Positions 19,197-29,140 are shown, counted from the first letter of the stretch. The stretch: DNA of 64,000 bases from an uncultured Bacteroides sp. (GCF_963676325.1 NZ_OY781099.1:1984001-2048000); one strand, 5' to 3'. Program-made: numbers and translations. Notes: generated by a model not told the origin, from the letters alone.

Positions 19197-19498
19197 TTTA
19201 TATTAGAAAGATTGTTGCATGCTTGTACAAAAGAATGCAATGTTCTGTACAAAACAATTAATTCCCTTGTACAAAAGAAATCATTCTTTTGTACAAGGGA
19301 ATTCTCATTATAGGCCAATCTTTATTAAATTGCTTCTTAATCATCTAAAATCTAAACATAATGCATCTTTTTTTAATAATATTTAGTTGCTGTAGTTAAT
19401 TATAAAGAGTAATTTTGGGACTCGAAAGGAAAGTTCAATTTTGATATTGAATTTTCTTTTTTCAATATAGTAAGAACAATAAAAGTATAATAAAAACT
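19197..19498. other. Intergenic region with TTGTACAAAA repeats
   Basis: Between the HU-LysM gene and the bat operon. It contains repeated CTTGTACAAAAGAA-type elements (19222, 19243, 19264 and an inverted copy ending at 19300). Close to moxR there is an 8-bp inverted repeat, ATATTGAA at 19444-19451 with TTCAATAT at 19461-19468. No gene is visible. Confidence 0.6.
19260..19303. repeat. 20-bp perfect inverted repeat (long hairpin)
   Basis: Arms 19260-19279 and 19284-19303 are exact reverse complements with a 4-nt loop (ATCA). No T-tract follows on either strand, so a classical terminator is unlikely. The arm core CTTGTACAAAAGAA also occurs as a direct repeat upstream. Confidence 0.85.
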
Positions 19499-20494
19499 AT
19501 GGCTGAATCAATTGATATTCGTGAGTTGAACGAGCGGATAGAAAAACAAAGCGCATTTGTGACCAACCTCGTGATGGGGATGGATCAGGTAATTGTGGGA
19601 CAAAAACATTTAGTAGAGTCTTTGTTGATTGGATTACTGTCCGACGGACACGTTCTTCTGGAAGGTGTACCAGGACTAGCAAAGACATTGGCAATTAAAA
19701 CACTGGCTTCGCTTATTGATGCGAAATACAGTCGTATTCAGTTTACGCCAGACTTGTTGCCGGCCGATGTTGTTGGTACCATGATTTATAGTCAGAAAGA
19801 CGAAACATTTATGGTTAAGAAAGGTCCTATCTTTGCAAACTTTGTATTAGCGGACGAAATAAACCGTGCACCGGCTAAGGTTCAGAGTGCACTACTTGAA
19901 GCAATGCAGGAAAGACAGGTTACTCTGGGTAAAGAGACTTTCAAATTGCCGGAGCCATTCCTTGTTCTAGCTACACAGAACCCTATTGAGCAGGAAGGTA
20001 CTTATACACTTCCAGAAGCACAGGTTGACCGTTTTATGCTGAAGGTGGTTATTGATTATCCGAAGATGGAAGAAGAAAAACTCATTATCCGTCAGAACAT
20101 AAACGGTGATAAGTTTAATGTAAAACCAATCCTGAAAGCAGACGAAATTTTAGAGGCTAGAAAAGTGGTTCGCGATGTTTATCTTGACGAAAAGATAGAA
20201 CGATATATTGTTGATATTGTGTTTGCTACACGCTATCCTGAAAAGTATGGCTTGAACGAACTCAAAGAGATGATAAGCTTTGGTGGATCTCCTCGTGCTT
20301 CAATTAATTTAGCACTTGCCGCACGTACTTATGCATTCATAAAGAGACGTGGTTATGTAATTCCTGAAGATGTTCGTGCAATTGCTCACGACGTACTTCG
20401 TCACCGTATTGGCCTGACTTATGAAGCAGAAGCAAGTAACATTACATCAGACGAAATAGTAAGCAAGATTCTTAATAAGATTGAGGTGCCTTAA
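19499..20494 (+). CDS. MoxR family AAA+ ATPase
   Basis: A 331-residue MoxR ATPase with Walker A GVPGLAKT, Walker B VLADEINRA, and the sensor region LATQNPIEQEGTYTLPEAQVDRFM. MoxR proteins act as chaperones that mature VWA-domain partners, and this one heads the bat gene set. It lies 4 bp before the DUF58 gene. Start ATG at 19499. Confidence 0.95.
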   Translation: MAESIDIRELNERIEKQSAFVTNLVMGMDQVIVGQKHLVESLLIGLLSDGHVLLEGVPGLAKTLAIKTLASLIDAKYSRIQFTPDLLPADVVGTMIYSQKDETFMVKKGPIFANFVLADEINRAPAKVQSALLEAMQERQVTLGKETFKLPEPFLVLATQNPIEQEGTYTLPEAQVDRFMLKVVIDYPKMEEEKLIIRQNINGDKFNVKPILKADEILEARKVVRDVYLDEKIERYIVDIVFATRYPEKYGLNELKEMISFGGSPRASINLALAARTYAFIKRRGYVIPEDVRAIAHDVLRHRIGLTYEAEASNITSDEIVSKILNKIEVP

Positions 20495-20498
20495 TTAA

Positions 20499-21368
20499 AT
20501 GGAAGCGAGTGAACTTATAAAAAAAGTTCGTCAGATTGAAATAAAGACTCGGGGATTATCGAATAATATCTTTGCCGGACAATATCATTCAGCCTTCAAA
20601 GGGCGTGGTATGGCCTTTTCAGAAGTTCGCGAGTATCAATTTGGCGATGATGTACGAGATATTGATTGGAACGTAACGGCACGTTTCCACAAACCTTTCG
20701 TGAAAGTGTTTGAGGAAGAGCGTGAACTCACAGTTATGCTCCTGATTGATGTGTCGGGAAGTCTCGAATTTGGAACAATTAAGCAGATGAAGAAAGACAT
20801 GGTGACAGAGATTGCTGCCACCGTGGCTTTTTCTGCTATCCAGAATAACGATAAAATCGGAGTAATCTTTTTCTCAGATAAGATTGAAAAGTTTATCCCA
20901 CCCAAGAAAGGTAGGAAGCACATACTTTTTATTATTCGCGAATTGATAGATTTCCAGGCAACCAGCAGGAGAACAAACATCCGGATGGGAATGGAATACC
21001 TTACAAACGTGATAAAGAAGAGATGTACAGCTTTTGTAATATCTGACTTTATAGATAATTCTGATTTTAAAAATGCACTGACGATTGCTAATCGCAAGCA
21101 TGATGTGGTAGCTATTCAGGTTTATGACAGACGTGTATCAGAGCTTCCATCAGTAGGACTGATGAAGGTGAAGGATGCTGAAACCGGTCATGAACAATGG
21201 ATTGATACTTCATCCGTGGCTCTGCGTAAAGCACACCGTGACTGGTGGCTGAAAAAGCAGAGTATTCTTAACGAAACATTTACAAAAAGTAATGTGGATT
21301 CGGTATCTGTTCGAACGGATGAGGATTATGTGAAAGCATTGTTGAACTTATTTGCTAAAAGAAAATAA
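20499..21368 (+). CDS. DUF58 domain (VWA-like) protein
   Basis: A 289-residue soluble protein with the DUF58 motif YQFGDDVRDIDWNVTARFHKPFVKVFEEERE followed by a VWA-like strand LLIDVSGS (DxSxS MIDAS). It is the usual MoxR partner and sits directly downstream. The biochemical role is unknown. Confidence 0.93.
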   Translation: MEASELIKKVRQIEIKTRGLSNNIFAGQYHSAFKGRGMAFSEVREYQFGDDVRDIDWNVTARFHKPFVKVFEEERELTVMLLIDVSGSLEFGTIKQMKKDMVTEIAATVAFSAIQNNDKIGVIFFSDKIEKFIPPKKGRKHILFIIRELIDFQATSRRTNIRMGMEYLTNVIKKRCTAFVISDFIDNSDFKNALTIANRKHDVVAIQVYDRRVSELPSVGLMKVKDAETGHEQWIDTSSVALRKAHRDWWLKKQSILNETFTKSNVDSVSVRTDEDYVKALLNLFAKRK

Positions 21369-21374
21369 AAAGAA

Positions 21375-22478
21375 ATGAGTAAATACACATTATTGAAAAG
21401 CAGAAAATTCTTTATTGCACTGAGTTGTTTGGCACTCTCTTCTTTTGCTTCCCAAAAGATGCTTGCTCAATCAGTAACTGTCGATGCAACCATTGATTCA
21501 TTGCAGGTAATGATTGGACAACAGGCTCATATTCAGCTGCAAGTAAGCATGGATGCTAAGCAAAAAGCTATTTTCCCCCATTTTAAGGATTATCTGATAA
21601 AGGGAATCGAGATTATTGGTGTTGCAAAGCCCGATACTCAATATCTGAATAACAAGCAACGTATGCTTATTACTCAGAAATATACGGTTACGTCTTTCGA
21701 TTCAGCACTTTATTATATTCCTCCTTTCAGTGTAAAAGTGGGTACCGTGGCATATAAGTCAAAATCTCTGGCTCTGAAAGTATATTCTCCGCGAGTTGAC
21801 GTAAGTCATCCTGAGAAATTCTATCCTCAAAAAGGGGTGATGAATCCTCCTTTCGTGTGGGCCGACTGGGCTGAAACAATATTTCTTTCAATACTATCCA
21901 TCCCTTTACTGTTCCTGATTATATATTTTATTATCCGATTCAGAGATAATAAACCAATTATCAGACACATAAAGATTGAGCCAAAACTTCCGCCTCACAA
22001 GCAGGCTATGAATGAGATAGAGCGAATTAAAGTTGAAAGAATATGGCAGAAAGGTCTTTCTAAGGAATATTATACCGAGCTGACAGATACTTTGCGTACT
22101 TATATTCAGGAACGTTTCGGCTTTAGTGCAATGGAAATGACCTCTTCCGAAATCATTGAAAAGCTTATGGAGCTTGAAGCCAAAGATATCAATGATTTGA
22201 AGTTCTTGTTCCAGACAGCAGACTTGGTTAAGTTCGCCAAACACAGCCCTATGATGAACGAAAATGACTCCAACCTGTTGAGTGCCATTTCTTTCATTAA
22301 TGAAACAAAGGCTGAGGAACTTACCGATATTAAGCCTGTGCCAACCGAGATTACTGTTGAGGAAAAACGCTCTCGCCGGGCAAAAACTCTTCTGGCTGTT
22401 GGAATAGTAGTATTATCTGCCGCTGTTGCAGCAATTATAGCTCATGTGGCTTTGAGATTGGCAGACATGTTCATATAA
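21375..22478 (+). CDS. Bat-operon membrane protein (BatD-like, hypothetical)
   Basis: A 367-residue protein with an N-terminal signal peptide (FFIALSCLALSSFASQKMLAQ), a beta-rich periplasmic region, a membrane helix near 173-195 (IFLSILSIPLLFLIIYFIIRF), a cytoplasmic helical domain of the type found at BatD C-termini (YTELTDTLRTYIQERFGFSAMEMTSSEII), and a last membrane helix near 345-362. It sits between DUF58 and batA in the operon. No enzymatic motif is visible. Confidence 0.8.
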   Translation: MSKYTLLKSRKFFIALSCLALSSFASQKMLAQSVTVDATIDSLQVMIGQQAHIQLQVSMDAKQKAIFPHFKDYLIKGIEIIGVAKPDTQYLNNKQRMLITQKYTVTSFDSALYYIPPFSVKVGTVAYKSKSLALKVYSPRVDVSHPEKFYPQKGVMNPPFVWADWAETIFLSILSIPLLFLIIYFIIRFRDNKPIIRHIKIEPKLPPHKQAMNEIERIKVERIWQKGLSKEYYTELTDTLRTYIQERFGFSAMEMTSSEIIEKLMELEAKDINDLKFLFQTADLVKFAKHSPMMNENDSNLLSAISFINETKAEELTDIKPVPTEITVEEKRSRRAKTLLAVGIVVLSAAVAAIIAHVALRLADMFI

Positions 22479-22501
22479 AAATGTGATAAAAACTAAAAAA
22501 G

Positions 22502-23485
22502 ATGATATTTGCGAATATTTATTATTTATTTCTGCTGATACTTCTTATACCATACATTATGTGGTATATTCTGAAGCAACGGAAAAATGAAGCATCTCTT
22601 CAGGTTTCCGACACAAGAGTATACGCTCATACGCCCAAAAGCTATAAGATATATTTGCTTCACGCGCCATTTGTTCTTAGAGTTATTGCTTTTGTAATGC
22701 TTATATTAATTCTTGCGCGCCCGCAGACAACAAATAACTGGCAGAATACCGAAACAGAAGGTATCGACATAATGATGTCTCTTGATATTTCAACCAGTAT
22801 GTTGGCCGAAGATCTGAAGCCTAACCGTTTGGAAGCTGCCAAGGATGTAGCAACCGAATTTATTAATGGGCGTCCTAACGATAACATCGGTATGACACTT
22901 TTCGCAGCAGAAAGCTTTACTCAGTGCCCGCTGACGGTTGATCATGCGGTTTTGTTAAACCTCTTTCAAAACGTAAAATGTGGTATCATTGAAGATGGTA
23001 CTGCTGTTGGTATGGGTATTGCGAATGCTGTATCCCGGTTGAAGGATAGTAAGGCAAAATCTAAAGTTATAATTCTGTTAACCGACGGATCAAACAATAA
23101 GGGTGATATTTCTCCTCTTACTGCTGCCGAGATTGCAAAAAGTTTTGGAATCAGGGTTTATACTATTGGTATAGGAACAAACGGCCTGGCTCCATATCCA
23201 TACCCAACTGCTGGCGGAGTGCAATATATCAATATGCCGGTTGAGATTGATGAATCTACATTGAAGCAGATTGCACAGACTACTGATGGTGAGTATTTCA
23301 GGGCTACAAGCACTTCTAAACTGAAGGAGGTATATCAGGAAATTGATAAACTGGAGAAAACGAAGTTAAATGTAAAAGCTTTCAGTAAGAGACAAGAAAA
23401 CTATCAGCCATTTGCATTGATTTTATTCTTATGTATCCTAAGTGAGGTACTTTTACGTAACTCAATATTAAAGAAAATACCCTAA
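22502..23485 (+). CDS. batA: BatA, VWA-domain membrane protein
   Basis: A 327-residue protein: two N-terminal membrane helices, a VWA domain with MIDAS MSLDISTSMLAEDL and the LLTDGSNNKGD strand, then a C-terminal hydrophobic helix (FALILFLCILSEVLL). The Bat proteins were described in Bacteroides fragilis as linked to aerotolerance. BatA and BatB are paralogues and lie side by side here. Confidence 0.93.
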   Translation: MIFANIYYLFLLILLIPYIMWYILKQRKNEASLQVSDTRVYAHTPKSYKIYLLHAPFVLRVIAFVMLILILARPQTTNNWQNTETEGIDIMMSLDISTSMLAEDLKPNRLEAAKDVATEFINGRPNDNIGMTLFAAESFTQCPLTVDHAVLLNLFQNVKCGIIEDGTAVGMGIANAVSRLKDSKAKSKVIILLTDGSNNKGDISPLTAAEIAKSFGIRVYTIGIGTNGLAPYPYPTAGGVQYINMPVEIDESTLKQIAQTTDGEYFRATSTSKLKEVYQEIDKLEKTKLNVKAFSKRQENYQPFALILFLCILSEVLLRNSILKKIP

Positions 23486-23503
23486 TTAAAAACAAGATAG
23501 ACA

Positions 23504-24526
23504 ATGTTTCGATTTGAAGACCCGACATATTTATATCTACTTATAATATTGCCGTTCATTGTGCTTTTTTATTTGTATTCCAACCTAAAAAGGAGGAAAG
23601 CAATAAAGAAGTTTGGCGATCCGGAACTGATGGCTCAGCTGATGCCCGATGTTTCGAAATATCGTCCTGATATTAAGTTCTGGCTTGTGTTTTCTGCGCT
23701 GGCATTAACTATTGTGTTGATGGCTCGTCCTCAATTCGGCTCCAAAACAGAGAAAGTAAAAAGGAGCGGAGTGGAAGTGATTATTGCACTTGATATTTCC
23801 AATTCTATGTTGGCCCAGGATATTGTTCCTAGTCGTTTGGATAAAGCTAAAATGCTGGTATCTAAAATGGTCGATGAACTTGATCAGGATAAAGTGGGAA
23901 TGATTGTATTTGCAGGAGATGCTTATACGCAGTTACCTATAACCAGTGATTATATTTCAGCTAAAATGTTCCTGGAAACAATTACTCCTGAGCTGATCTC
24001 AAGACAAGGTACAGCCATTGGTTCGGCCATTGATCTTGCAGCTCATAGCTTTACCCAGCAAAAAGGTGTGGGAAGAGCTATCGTAGTTATCACTGACGGT
24101 GAAAATCATGAAGATGGTGCAGTAGAAGCTGCTAAAGCTGCAAAAGAAAAAGGTATCCTGGTTCATGTACTCGGAGTTGGTTCACCGGGCGGATCACCTA
24201 TTCCTATAGCAGGAACCAATAATTTCCGTAAAGACAGACAGGGAAATGTTATTGTTACTCGTCTGAATGAACAAATGTGTAAAGAGATTGCTGCTGCCGG
24301 AAAGGGCATTTATGCGCATGTTGATAATACTAACTCAGCTCAGAAAGCTTTGAATAGCAAAATTGACGAGATGGCTAAATCTGATGTTGAAAGCAGTATG
24401 TATACTGGTTTCGACGAGCAGTTTCAGGGAGTAGCATGGATTATATTAATTCTTTTAATTATTGATTTACTGCTGTTGGAACGCAAGAATCCGTTATTCA
24501 AGAATATAAAACTGTTTAAGGTATAA
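23504..24526 (+). CDS. batB: BatB, VWA-domain membrane protein
   Basis: A 340-residue paralogue of BatA with N-terminal helices (YLLIILPFIVLFYLYS; FSALALTIVLMARPQ), MIDAS ALDISNSMLAQDI, VITDGENHEDGAV, and a C-terminal membrane helix (AWIILILLIIDLLLLER). It lies 18 bp after batA and 9 bp before batC. Confidence 0.93.
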   Translation: MFRFEDPTYLYLLIILPFIVLFYLYSNLKRRKAIKKFGDPELMAQLMPDVSKYRPDIKFWLVFSALALTIVLMARPQFGSKTEKVKRSGVEVIIALDISNSMLAQDIVPSRLDKAKMLVSKMVDELDQDKVGMIVFAGDAYTQLPITSDYISAKMFLETITPELISRQGTAIGSAIDLAAHSFTQQKGVGRAIVVITDGENHEDGAVEAAKAAKEKGILVHVLGVGSPGGSPIPIAGTNNFRKDRQGNVIVTRLNEQMCKEIAAAGKGIYAHVDNTNSAQKALNSKIDEMAKSDVESSMYTGFDEQFQGVAWIILILLIIDLLLLERKNPLFKNIKLFKV

Positions 24527-24535
24527 TATAGAAAT

Positions 24536-25249
24536 ATGTCACAAGTTAAGTATATTATTTTTATAGCTTTTCTTCTTTTGGCGAATTGTAACACATTTGC
24601 CCAAAAGACAGAGAGGGACTATATTCGCAAAGGAAACAAACTCTTTAAAGAGAAATCCTTTGTGCAGGCGGAAGTAAATTACCGGAAGGCATTGGAGAAG
24701 AATCCTAATTCAACCGAGGCTCTATATAATTTAGGTAATACTTTGTCTCAGCAACAAAAGTTGAAAGAGGCTATGCAGCAGTATACGTCGGCTTCCAAAA
24801 ATGAAAAGAGCAAGGCTAAACTGGCAAAGATCTATCATAATGCCGGTGTGCTATTTTATGCTGCCAAGCATTACCAGGAAGCGGTTCAGTCTTATAAACA
24901 ATCTTTAAGGAATAATCCTGATGATGATGAAACAAGGTATAACTTGGCTTTGGCTATGAAAATGCTGAAGGATCAGCAGAATCAAAACAAGAATAAAGAC
25001 AAAAATAAGAATAAGGACAAAGATAAAGATAAAAAGAAGAAGGAAGACGAAAAGAAAAAGCAGCAGGATAAGCAGAAAAAAGATGATAAACAAAAACAGC
25101 AGCCTAAGCCACAACCCGAAAAGAATAAAATGTCTAAGGAGAATGCTGAGCAATTGTTGAATGCTGCAATGCAAGATGAGAAACAACTTCAGGAAAAAGC
25201 CAAGAAACAGTTGAGAAATCAAGGCCGTAACCTGGATAAAGATTGGTAA
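24536..25249 (+). CDS. batC: BatC, TPR protein with Lys-rich tail
   Basis: A 237-residue protein with a signal peptide (IIFIAFLLLANCNTFAQ), two to three TPR repeats (AEVNYRKALEKNPNSTEALYN; AVQSYKQSLRNNPDDDETRYN), then a long low-complexity KDKNKNKDK/KKKQQDKQ tract near residues 155-200. TPR units suggest a scaffold for the Bat complex. The low-complexity tract produces a spurious hydrophobic frame on the other strand. Confidence 0.9.
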   Translation: MSQVKYIIFIAFLLLANCNTFAQKTERDYIRKGNKLFKEKSFVQAEVNYRKALEKNPNSTEALYNLGNTLSQQQKLKEAMQQYTSASKNEKSKAKLAKIYHNAGVLFYAAKHYQEAVQSYKQSLRNNPDDDETRYNLALAMKMLKDQQNQNKNKDKNKNKDKDKDKKKKEDEKKKQQDKQKKDDKQKQQPKPQPEKNKMSKENAEQLLNAAMQDEKQLQEKAKKQLRNQGRNLDKDW

Positions 25250-25280
25250 TTAAATAAAGGATATAAATAATAAATAAGCA

Positions 25281-27104
25281 ATGAGGAAACTGATTTTCTT
25301 ATTCATCATTTTACTGATACCCGGAATAAATAGCTTTGCTGATAATGTAAGATTAGTAGCAGAAGCTCCGGATGTTGTCGCGGTAGGCGACCAATTTAGA
25401 ATTACATACACTGTAAATACGCAGGATGTAAAGAGCTTTAGAGCTTCATCAATGAGAGGCCTTGATGTATTAGCCGGGCCTTTTGAGTCGAGAATGACAA
25501 GCGCACAGTATGTTAACGGAAAAGGCTCAACAGTGAGCTCCATTACTTATACATATACAGTAATGGCAAGCAAACAGGGAACCTTTGCTATTTCGCCCGC
25601 AAGCGTTTATGCTAATGGTAATCCCATTACTTCTAATGCATTAAGAATTAAGGTACTTCCCGCTGATCAGTCACATGGTGGAAGTTCATCTTCCAAAGCT
25701 TCACATTCTCAATCATCTGGGACAAAGATTTCTGCAAATGATTTAATTATTGTTGGTTCTGTAAACAAAACAAATGTTTATGAGCAGGAAGCGCTTGTTT
25801 TAACTTATAAAGTCTATGCGTTAGTCGATTTAAGAGGTTTTGATAATGTAAAGTTACCCGATTTTAAAGGATTTCAGTCTCAGGAAGTTGAGCTGCCGCA
25901 AACAAAGCAGTTCTCTTTAGAACGTTATAAAGGAAAGAATTATCATTCAGTAGTGTATAGACAGTTTGTCCTTTTCCCTCAGCAATCAGGCAAATTAGTC
26001 ATCAATCCTGCAAGATTCGATGCTTCAATAGCTAAAGCTATGAAGACCGATGACCCGTTTGATGCTTTCTTTAATGGTGGATCAAACGTTGTTGAAGTAA
26101 AGAAATCAATTGTTACTCCTCAGATTACAGTAAATGTAACTCCTTTACCTGCAGGAAAGCCTGCAAACTTCTGTGGCGGAGTAGGAGGCTTTACCATCGC
26201 TTCATCAATCAATTCTAAAAATGTTAAGACTAATGATGCTCTAACTATTAAGGTAACTATCTCTGGTGTAGGTAATCTTAAACTGATTGAGACTCCAAAG
26301 ATTAATTTCCCTAAAGACTTTGAGGTTTATGATCCTAAGGTAACTAATAAATTCACTCTTACAAAGAACGGTTTATCTGGAAGCAAGGTGATTGAATATC
26401 TGGCAATTCCTCGTTATGCCGGAGCATATAAAATACCTTCTGCAAGCTTTTCTTATTTTGATAGTAACTCCAGATCTTATAAGACTCTTAGAACACAAGA
26501 GTTTGATTTGAAAGTAGCCAAAGGAGCAGGTAATGCAGATCAGGTAATTGCCAACTTTACAAATAAAGAAGATCTTAAAGTGCTAGGTTCTGATATCAGA
26601 TACATTAAAACAAATGATGTTACATTATCCGAAAAAGGTGATTTCTTCTTTGGCTCATGGCTTTATTATCTGCTTTATATCATTCCGGCATGTCTATTTA
26701 TAGCCTTTGTTGTCATTTACAGAAAACAAGCTGTAGAAAATGCAAATGTAGCTAAAGTGCGCACTAAGAAAGCTAATAAAGTTGCAGCAAAAAGAATGAA
26801 GAATGCTGGCAAGCTTCTGAAAGAAAATAAGAATGAACAATTCTATGATGAAGTTTTAAAAGCGTTGTGGGGATATATAAGCGATAAACTGAATATTCCA
26901 GTTTCTAAGCTGACAAAAGATAATGTTGATTCAGAATTGACTAATTATGGAGTGGATGCAGAGTTAACGAAAGAATTCCTGGCAGTACTTGATCAATGTG
27001 AATTTGCTCGTTATGCTCCTGGCGATCCTAATGAAACGATGGATAAGGTTTATTCTTCTGCCATTGAGGTAGTGAGCAAAATGGAAAACATAATTAAACG
27101 CTAA
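25281..27104 (+). CDS. batD: BatD protein
   Basis: A 607-residue protein with a signal peptide (LIFLFIILLIPGINSFA), several beta-sandwich repeats (DQFRITYTVNTQDVKSF; ALTIKVTISGVGNLKLIETP), one membrane helix near 457-478 (LYYLLYIIPACLFIAFVVIY), and a cytoplasmic helical domain (ALWGYISDKLNIPVSKLTKDNV). The C-terminal part resembles that of the protein at 21375, so the operon carries two related membrane proteins. Confidence 0.92.
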   Translation: MRKLIFLFIILLIPGINSFADNVRLVAEAPDVVAVGDQFRITYTVNTQDVKSFRASSMRGLDVLAGPFESRMTSAQYVNGKGSTVSSITYTYTVMASKQGTFAISPASVYANGNPITSNALRIKVLPADQSHGGSSSSKASHSQSSGTKISANDLIIVGSVNKTNVYEQEALVLTYKVYALVDLRGFDNVKLPDFKGFQSQEVELPQTKQFSLERYKGKNYHSVVYRQFVLFPQQSGKLVINPARFDASIAKAMKTDDPFDAFFNGGSNVVEVKKSIVTPQITVNVTPLPAGKPANFCGGVGGFTIASSINSKNVKTNDALTIKVTISGVGNLKLIETPKINFPKDFEVYDPKVTNKFTLTKNGLSGSKVIEYLAIPRYAGAYKIPSASFSYFDSNSRSYKTLRTQEFDLKVAKGAGNADQVIANFTNKEDLKVLGSDIRYIKTNDVTLSEKGDFFFGSWLYYLLYIIPACLFIAFVVIYRKQAVENANVAKVRTKKANKVAAKRMKNAGKLLKENKNEQFYDEVLKALWGYISDKLNIPVSKLTKDNVDSELTNYGVDAELTKEFLAVLDQCEFARYAPGDPNETMDKVYSSAIEVVSKMENIIKR

Positions 27105-27123
27105 CAGATTAAGAAATAGTAAT

Positions 27124-27948
27124 ATGAAGAAAATTATATTTTTAGTATTAAGCATTCTGTGCTCATTTAATCTTTTAGCTCAGAATTCTTTAGCAACTGA
27201 TTCTGTAAAGACTTCAAGACCTGCACGCAAAGAGTTCTCTGCTGCCAGGATTGAAAATGCAACCAAAGAGCAAGGAGATAATGCTTATATTCGTAATAAC
27301 TATACTTCTGCTATACAGATATACGAATCTTTACTTAGTACTAAAGGAGAGGCTGCAGAAGTATATTATAATTTAGGTAATAGCTATTATAAAATCGGAG
27401 ATATGGCTAAGGCTATATTGAATTATGAACGTGCTTTATTGCTTAAACCCGGTGATGGTGATATCCGCTCAAATCTTGAAATAGCTCGTAGCAAAACAGT
27501 TGATAAGACTGAAGCTGCTCCGCAATTATTCTTTATCAGTTGGGTGAACTCTATTATTAATTGTATGGGTGCTGATGCATGGGCAAAATGTGGAATAGCT
27601 TCTTTTATTTTGTTCATTTTAGGCCTTTATTTCTTTATTTTCTCAAAAAAGGTCATTCTGAAAAAATTAGGATTTATTGCTTCAATAGCCTTGCTTGTAA
27701 TTGTGGTTGCATCTAACCTTTTTGCTTCTCATCAAAAAGATCTATTGATAAATCGTGCAAGTGCAATTATTATGGCTCCAAGTGTTACGGTTAAGAGTAC
27801 GCCAAACGAAAGTGGTACTGACTTGTTTATTATTCACGAAGGGCGTAAAGTGAGCATAAAAGATAATTCCATGAAAGAATGGAAAGAGATTATTCTTGAA
27901 GATGGTAATGTAGGTTGGATTAAAACAGCTGATCTAGAAGTGATCTAA
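27124..27948 (+). CDS. batE: BatE, TPR and SH3-like membrane protein
   Basis: A 274-residue protein with a signal peptide (LVLSILCSFNLLAQ), TPR repeats (EVYYNLGNSYYKIGDMAKAILNYERALLLKPGDGDIRSNL), two membrane helices near 148-195, and a C-terminal SH3-like domain (VTVKSTPNESGTDLFIIHEGRKVSI...GNVGWIKTADLEVI). It is the last bat gene, and a PAP2 phosphatase follows 5 bp later. Confidence 0.9.
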   Translation: MKKIIFLVLSILCSFNLLAQNSLATDSVKTSRPARKEFSAARIENATKEQGDNAYIRNNYTSAIQIYESLLSTKGEAAEVYYNLGNSYYKIGDMAKAILNYERALLLKPGDGDIRSNLEIARSKTVDKTEAAPQLFFISWVNSIINCMGADAWAKCGIASFILFILGLYFFIFSKKVILKKLGFIASIALLVIVVASNLFASHQKDLLINRASAIIMAPSVTVKSTPNESGTDLFIIHEGRKVSIKDNSMKEWKEIILEDGNVGWIKTADLEVI

Positions 27949-27953
27949 AAGTG

Positions 27954-28667
27954 ATGAATGAAATACATCAGCTAATACAATGCGATAAAGAGGCTTTTCT
28001 AGCTTTAAATGGGAGTAATTCAACCTTCTGGGATGGATTTATGTGGGTTTACACAAGTACGATTACTTGGATTCCATTAGCACTTGTATTGCTGTATGTT
28101 ATCATTCGGAATAATAAGTTGAAAGAAGCTTTGTTCCTTATTTTTATGATCGCAATAACAGTGGCTATATGTGATCGGATATCATCAGGTATTTTTAAAC
28201 CAGTATTCAAACGCTTCCGCCCTGCTCAGGATCCCGAATTTATGTATCTGGTAGATATCGTAAATGGATATAGGGGAGGCCAATATGGTTTTATATCCAG
28301 CCATGCTGCAAATACTTTTGGCCTTTTTACCTTTACATCGCTTTTGTTCCGAAAAAAAGAGTTTACTTTCGCTTTTCTTCTATGGGCTATTATTTCATGT
28401 TATTCTCGTCTCTATTTAGGCGTACATTATTTAGGAGATTTAATTTGTGGAGCAATTTTAGGGCTCATATCTGGTACTCTAATATACTTTCTTTATAAAT
28501 ATATTGATAATGAATACGTTAGAGATAGTAGACAAAAATTTTCAAAACAATATACTTCCAGTGGTTATTTAATTTCTGATATTAATATCTTATTAATCGC
28601 TTTATTTTCTACAATATTTGTTATAATGATAGCAGGCATGTTAATTTATCATTATAATTATTTGTAA
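27954..28667 (+). CDS. PAP2-family membrane phosphatase
   Basis: A 237-residue multi-helix protein with the three PAP2 motifs: KPVFKRFRPAQ, SSHAANTFG, and SRLYLGVHYLGD. The family dephosphorylates lipid phosphates such as undecaprenyl pyrophosphate or phosphatidic acid at the periplasmic side. The ATG at 27954 is chosen; a GTG 3 bp upstream gives only one extra residue. It is coupled to the end of the bat operon. Confidence 0.9.
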   Translation: MNEIHQLIQCDKEAFLALNGSNSTFWDGFMWVYTSTITWIPLALVLLYVIIRNNKLKEALFLIFMIAITVAICDRISSGIFKPVFKRFRPAQDPEFMYLVDIVNGYRGGQYGFISSHAANTFGLFTFTSLLFRKKEFTFAFLLWAIISCYSRLYLGVHYLGDLICGAILGLISGTLIYFLYKYIDNEYVRDSRQKFSKQYTSSGYLISDINILLIALFSTIFVIMIAGMLIYHYNYL

Positions 28668-28802
28668 GCTATTATAATTTTTCACTGCTATTTCGTGATT
28701 ATTTTATAGAAAATTAATGTATAAACAGTTTGATTTGTGTTTTTTATTTGTTAAGTTTATAGCGTTATTAATTGGTATAGTATTAACCCAAATTTCTATA
28801 TT

Positions 28803-29096
28803 ATGAACAGAACAATAACTTTCAATGAACTTAGAAAAATAAAAGATTCATTGCCAAGCGGAAGTACGCGCAGAATTGCTGAAGAACTTAATTTAGACGT
28901 AGATACTGTTCGTAACTTCTTTGGTGGTAGTCACTTTAAGGAGGGCAAAAGTGTTGGATTTCACACAGAACCAGGTCCAGATGGTGGACTGGTAATGCTA
29001 GATGACACGACAGTTCTTGATCTTGCTTTAAAAATATTAGAAGAACATAATATTAATCATCAGGAAGAAGTTAGTGAAGAGTTAATGCAAGCGTAG
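28803..29096 (+). CDS. Small HTH-like DNA-binding protein
   Basis: A 97-residue protein. Residues about 20-40 (STRRIAEELNLDVDTVRNFFGG) read as a helix-turn-helix, followed by a conserved-looking GFHTEPGPDGGLVMLDDTTVLDLA segment. I recognise it as a Bacteroidetes-type small protein but know no function. It is monocistronic, with a terminator directly after. Confidence 0.7.
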   Translation: MNRTITFNELRKIKDSLPSGSTRRIAEELNLDVDTVRNFFGGSHFKEGKSVGFHTEPGPDGGLVMLDDTTVLDLALKILEEHNINHQEEVSEELMQA

Positions 29097-29109
29097 TATA
29101 AAATTATAG

Positions 29110-29140
29110 AATCCTGATTGATCCTTCTTCAATTAGGATT
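29110..29140 (+). terminator. Rho-independent terminator
   Basis: A 12-bp stem (AATCCTGATTGA with TCAATTAGGATT, one G-U pair) followed by eight T. Confidence 0.88.

Noticed and set aside
19222..19303. Possible short CRISPR array
   Set aside because: Repeats are too short, irregularly spaced and partly inverted; there are no cas genes in the window.
24905..25222. 105-aa very hydrophobic frame on the minus strand
   Set aside because: Shadow of the Lys/Asp-rich low-complexity tail of BatC; no independent support.
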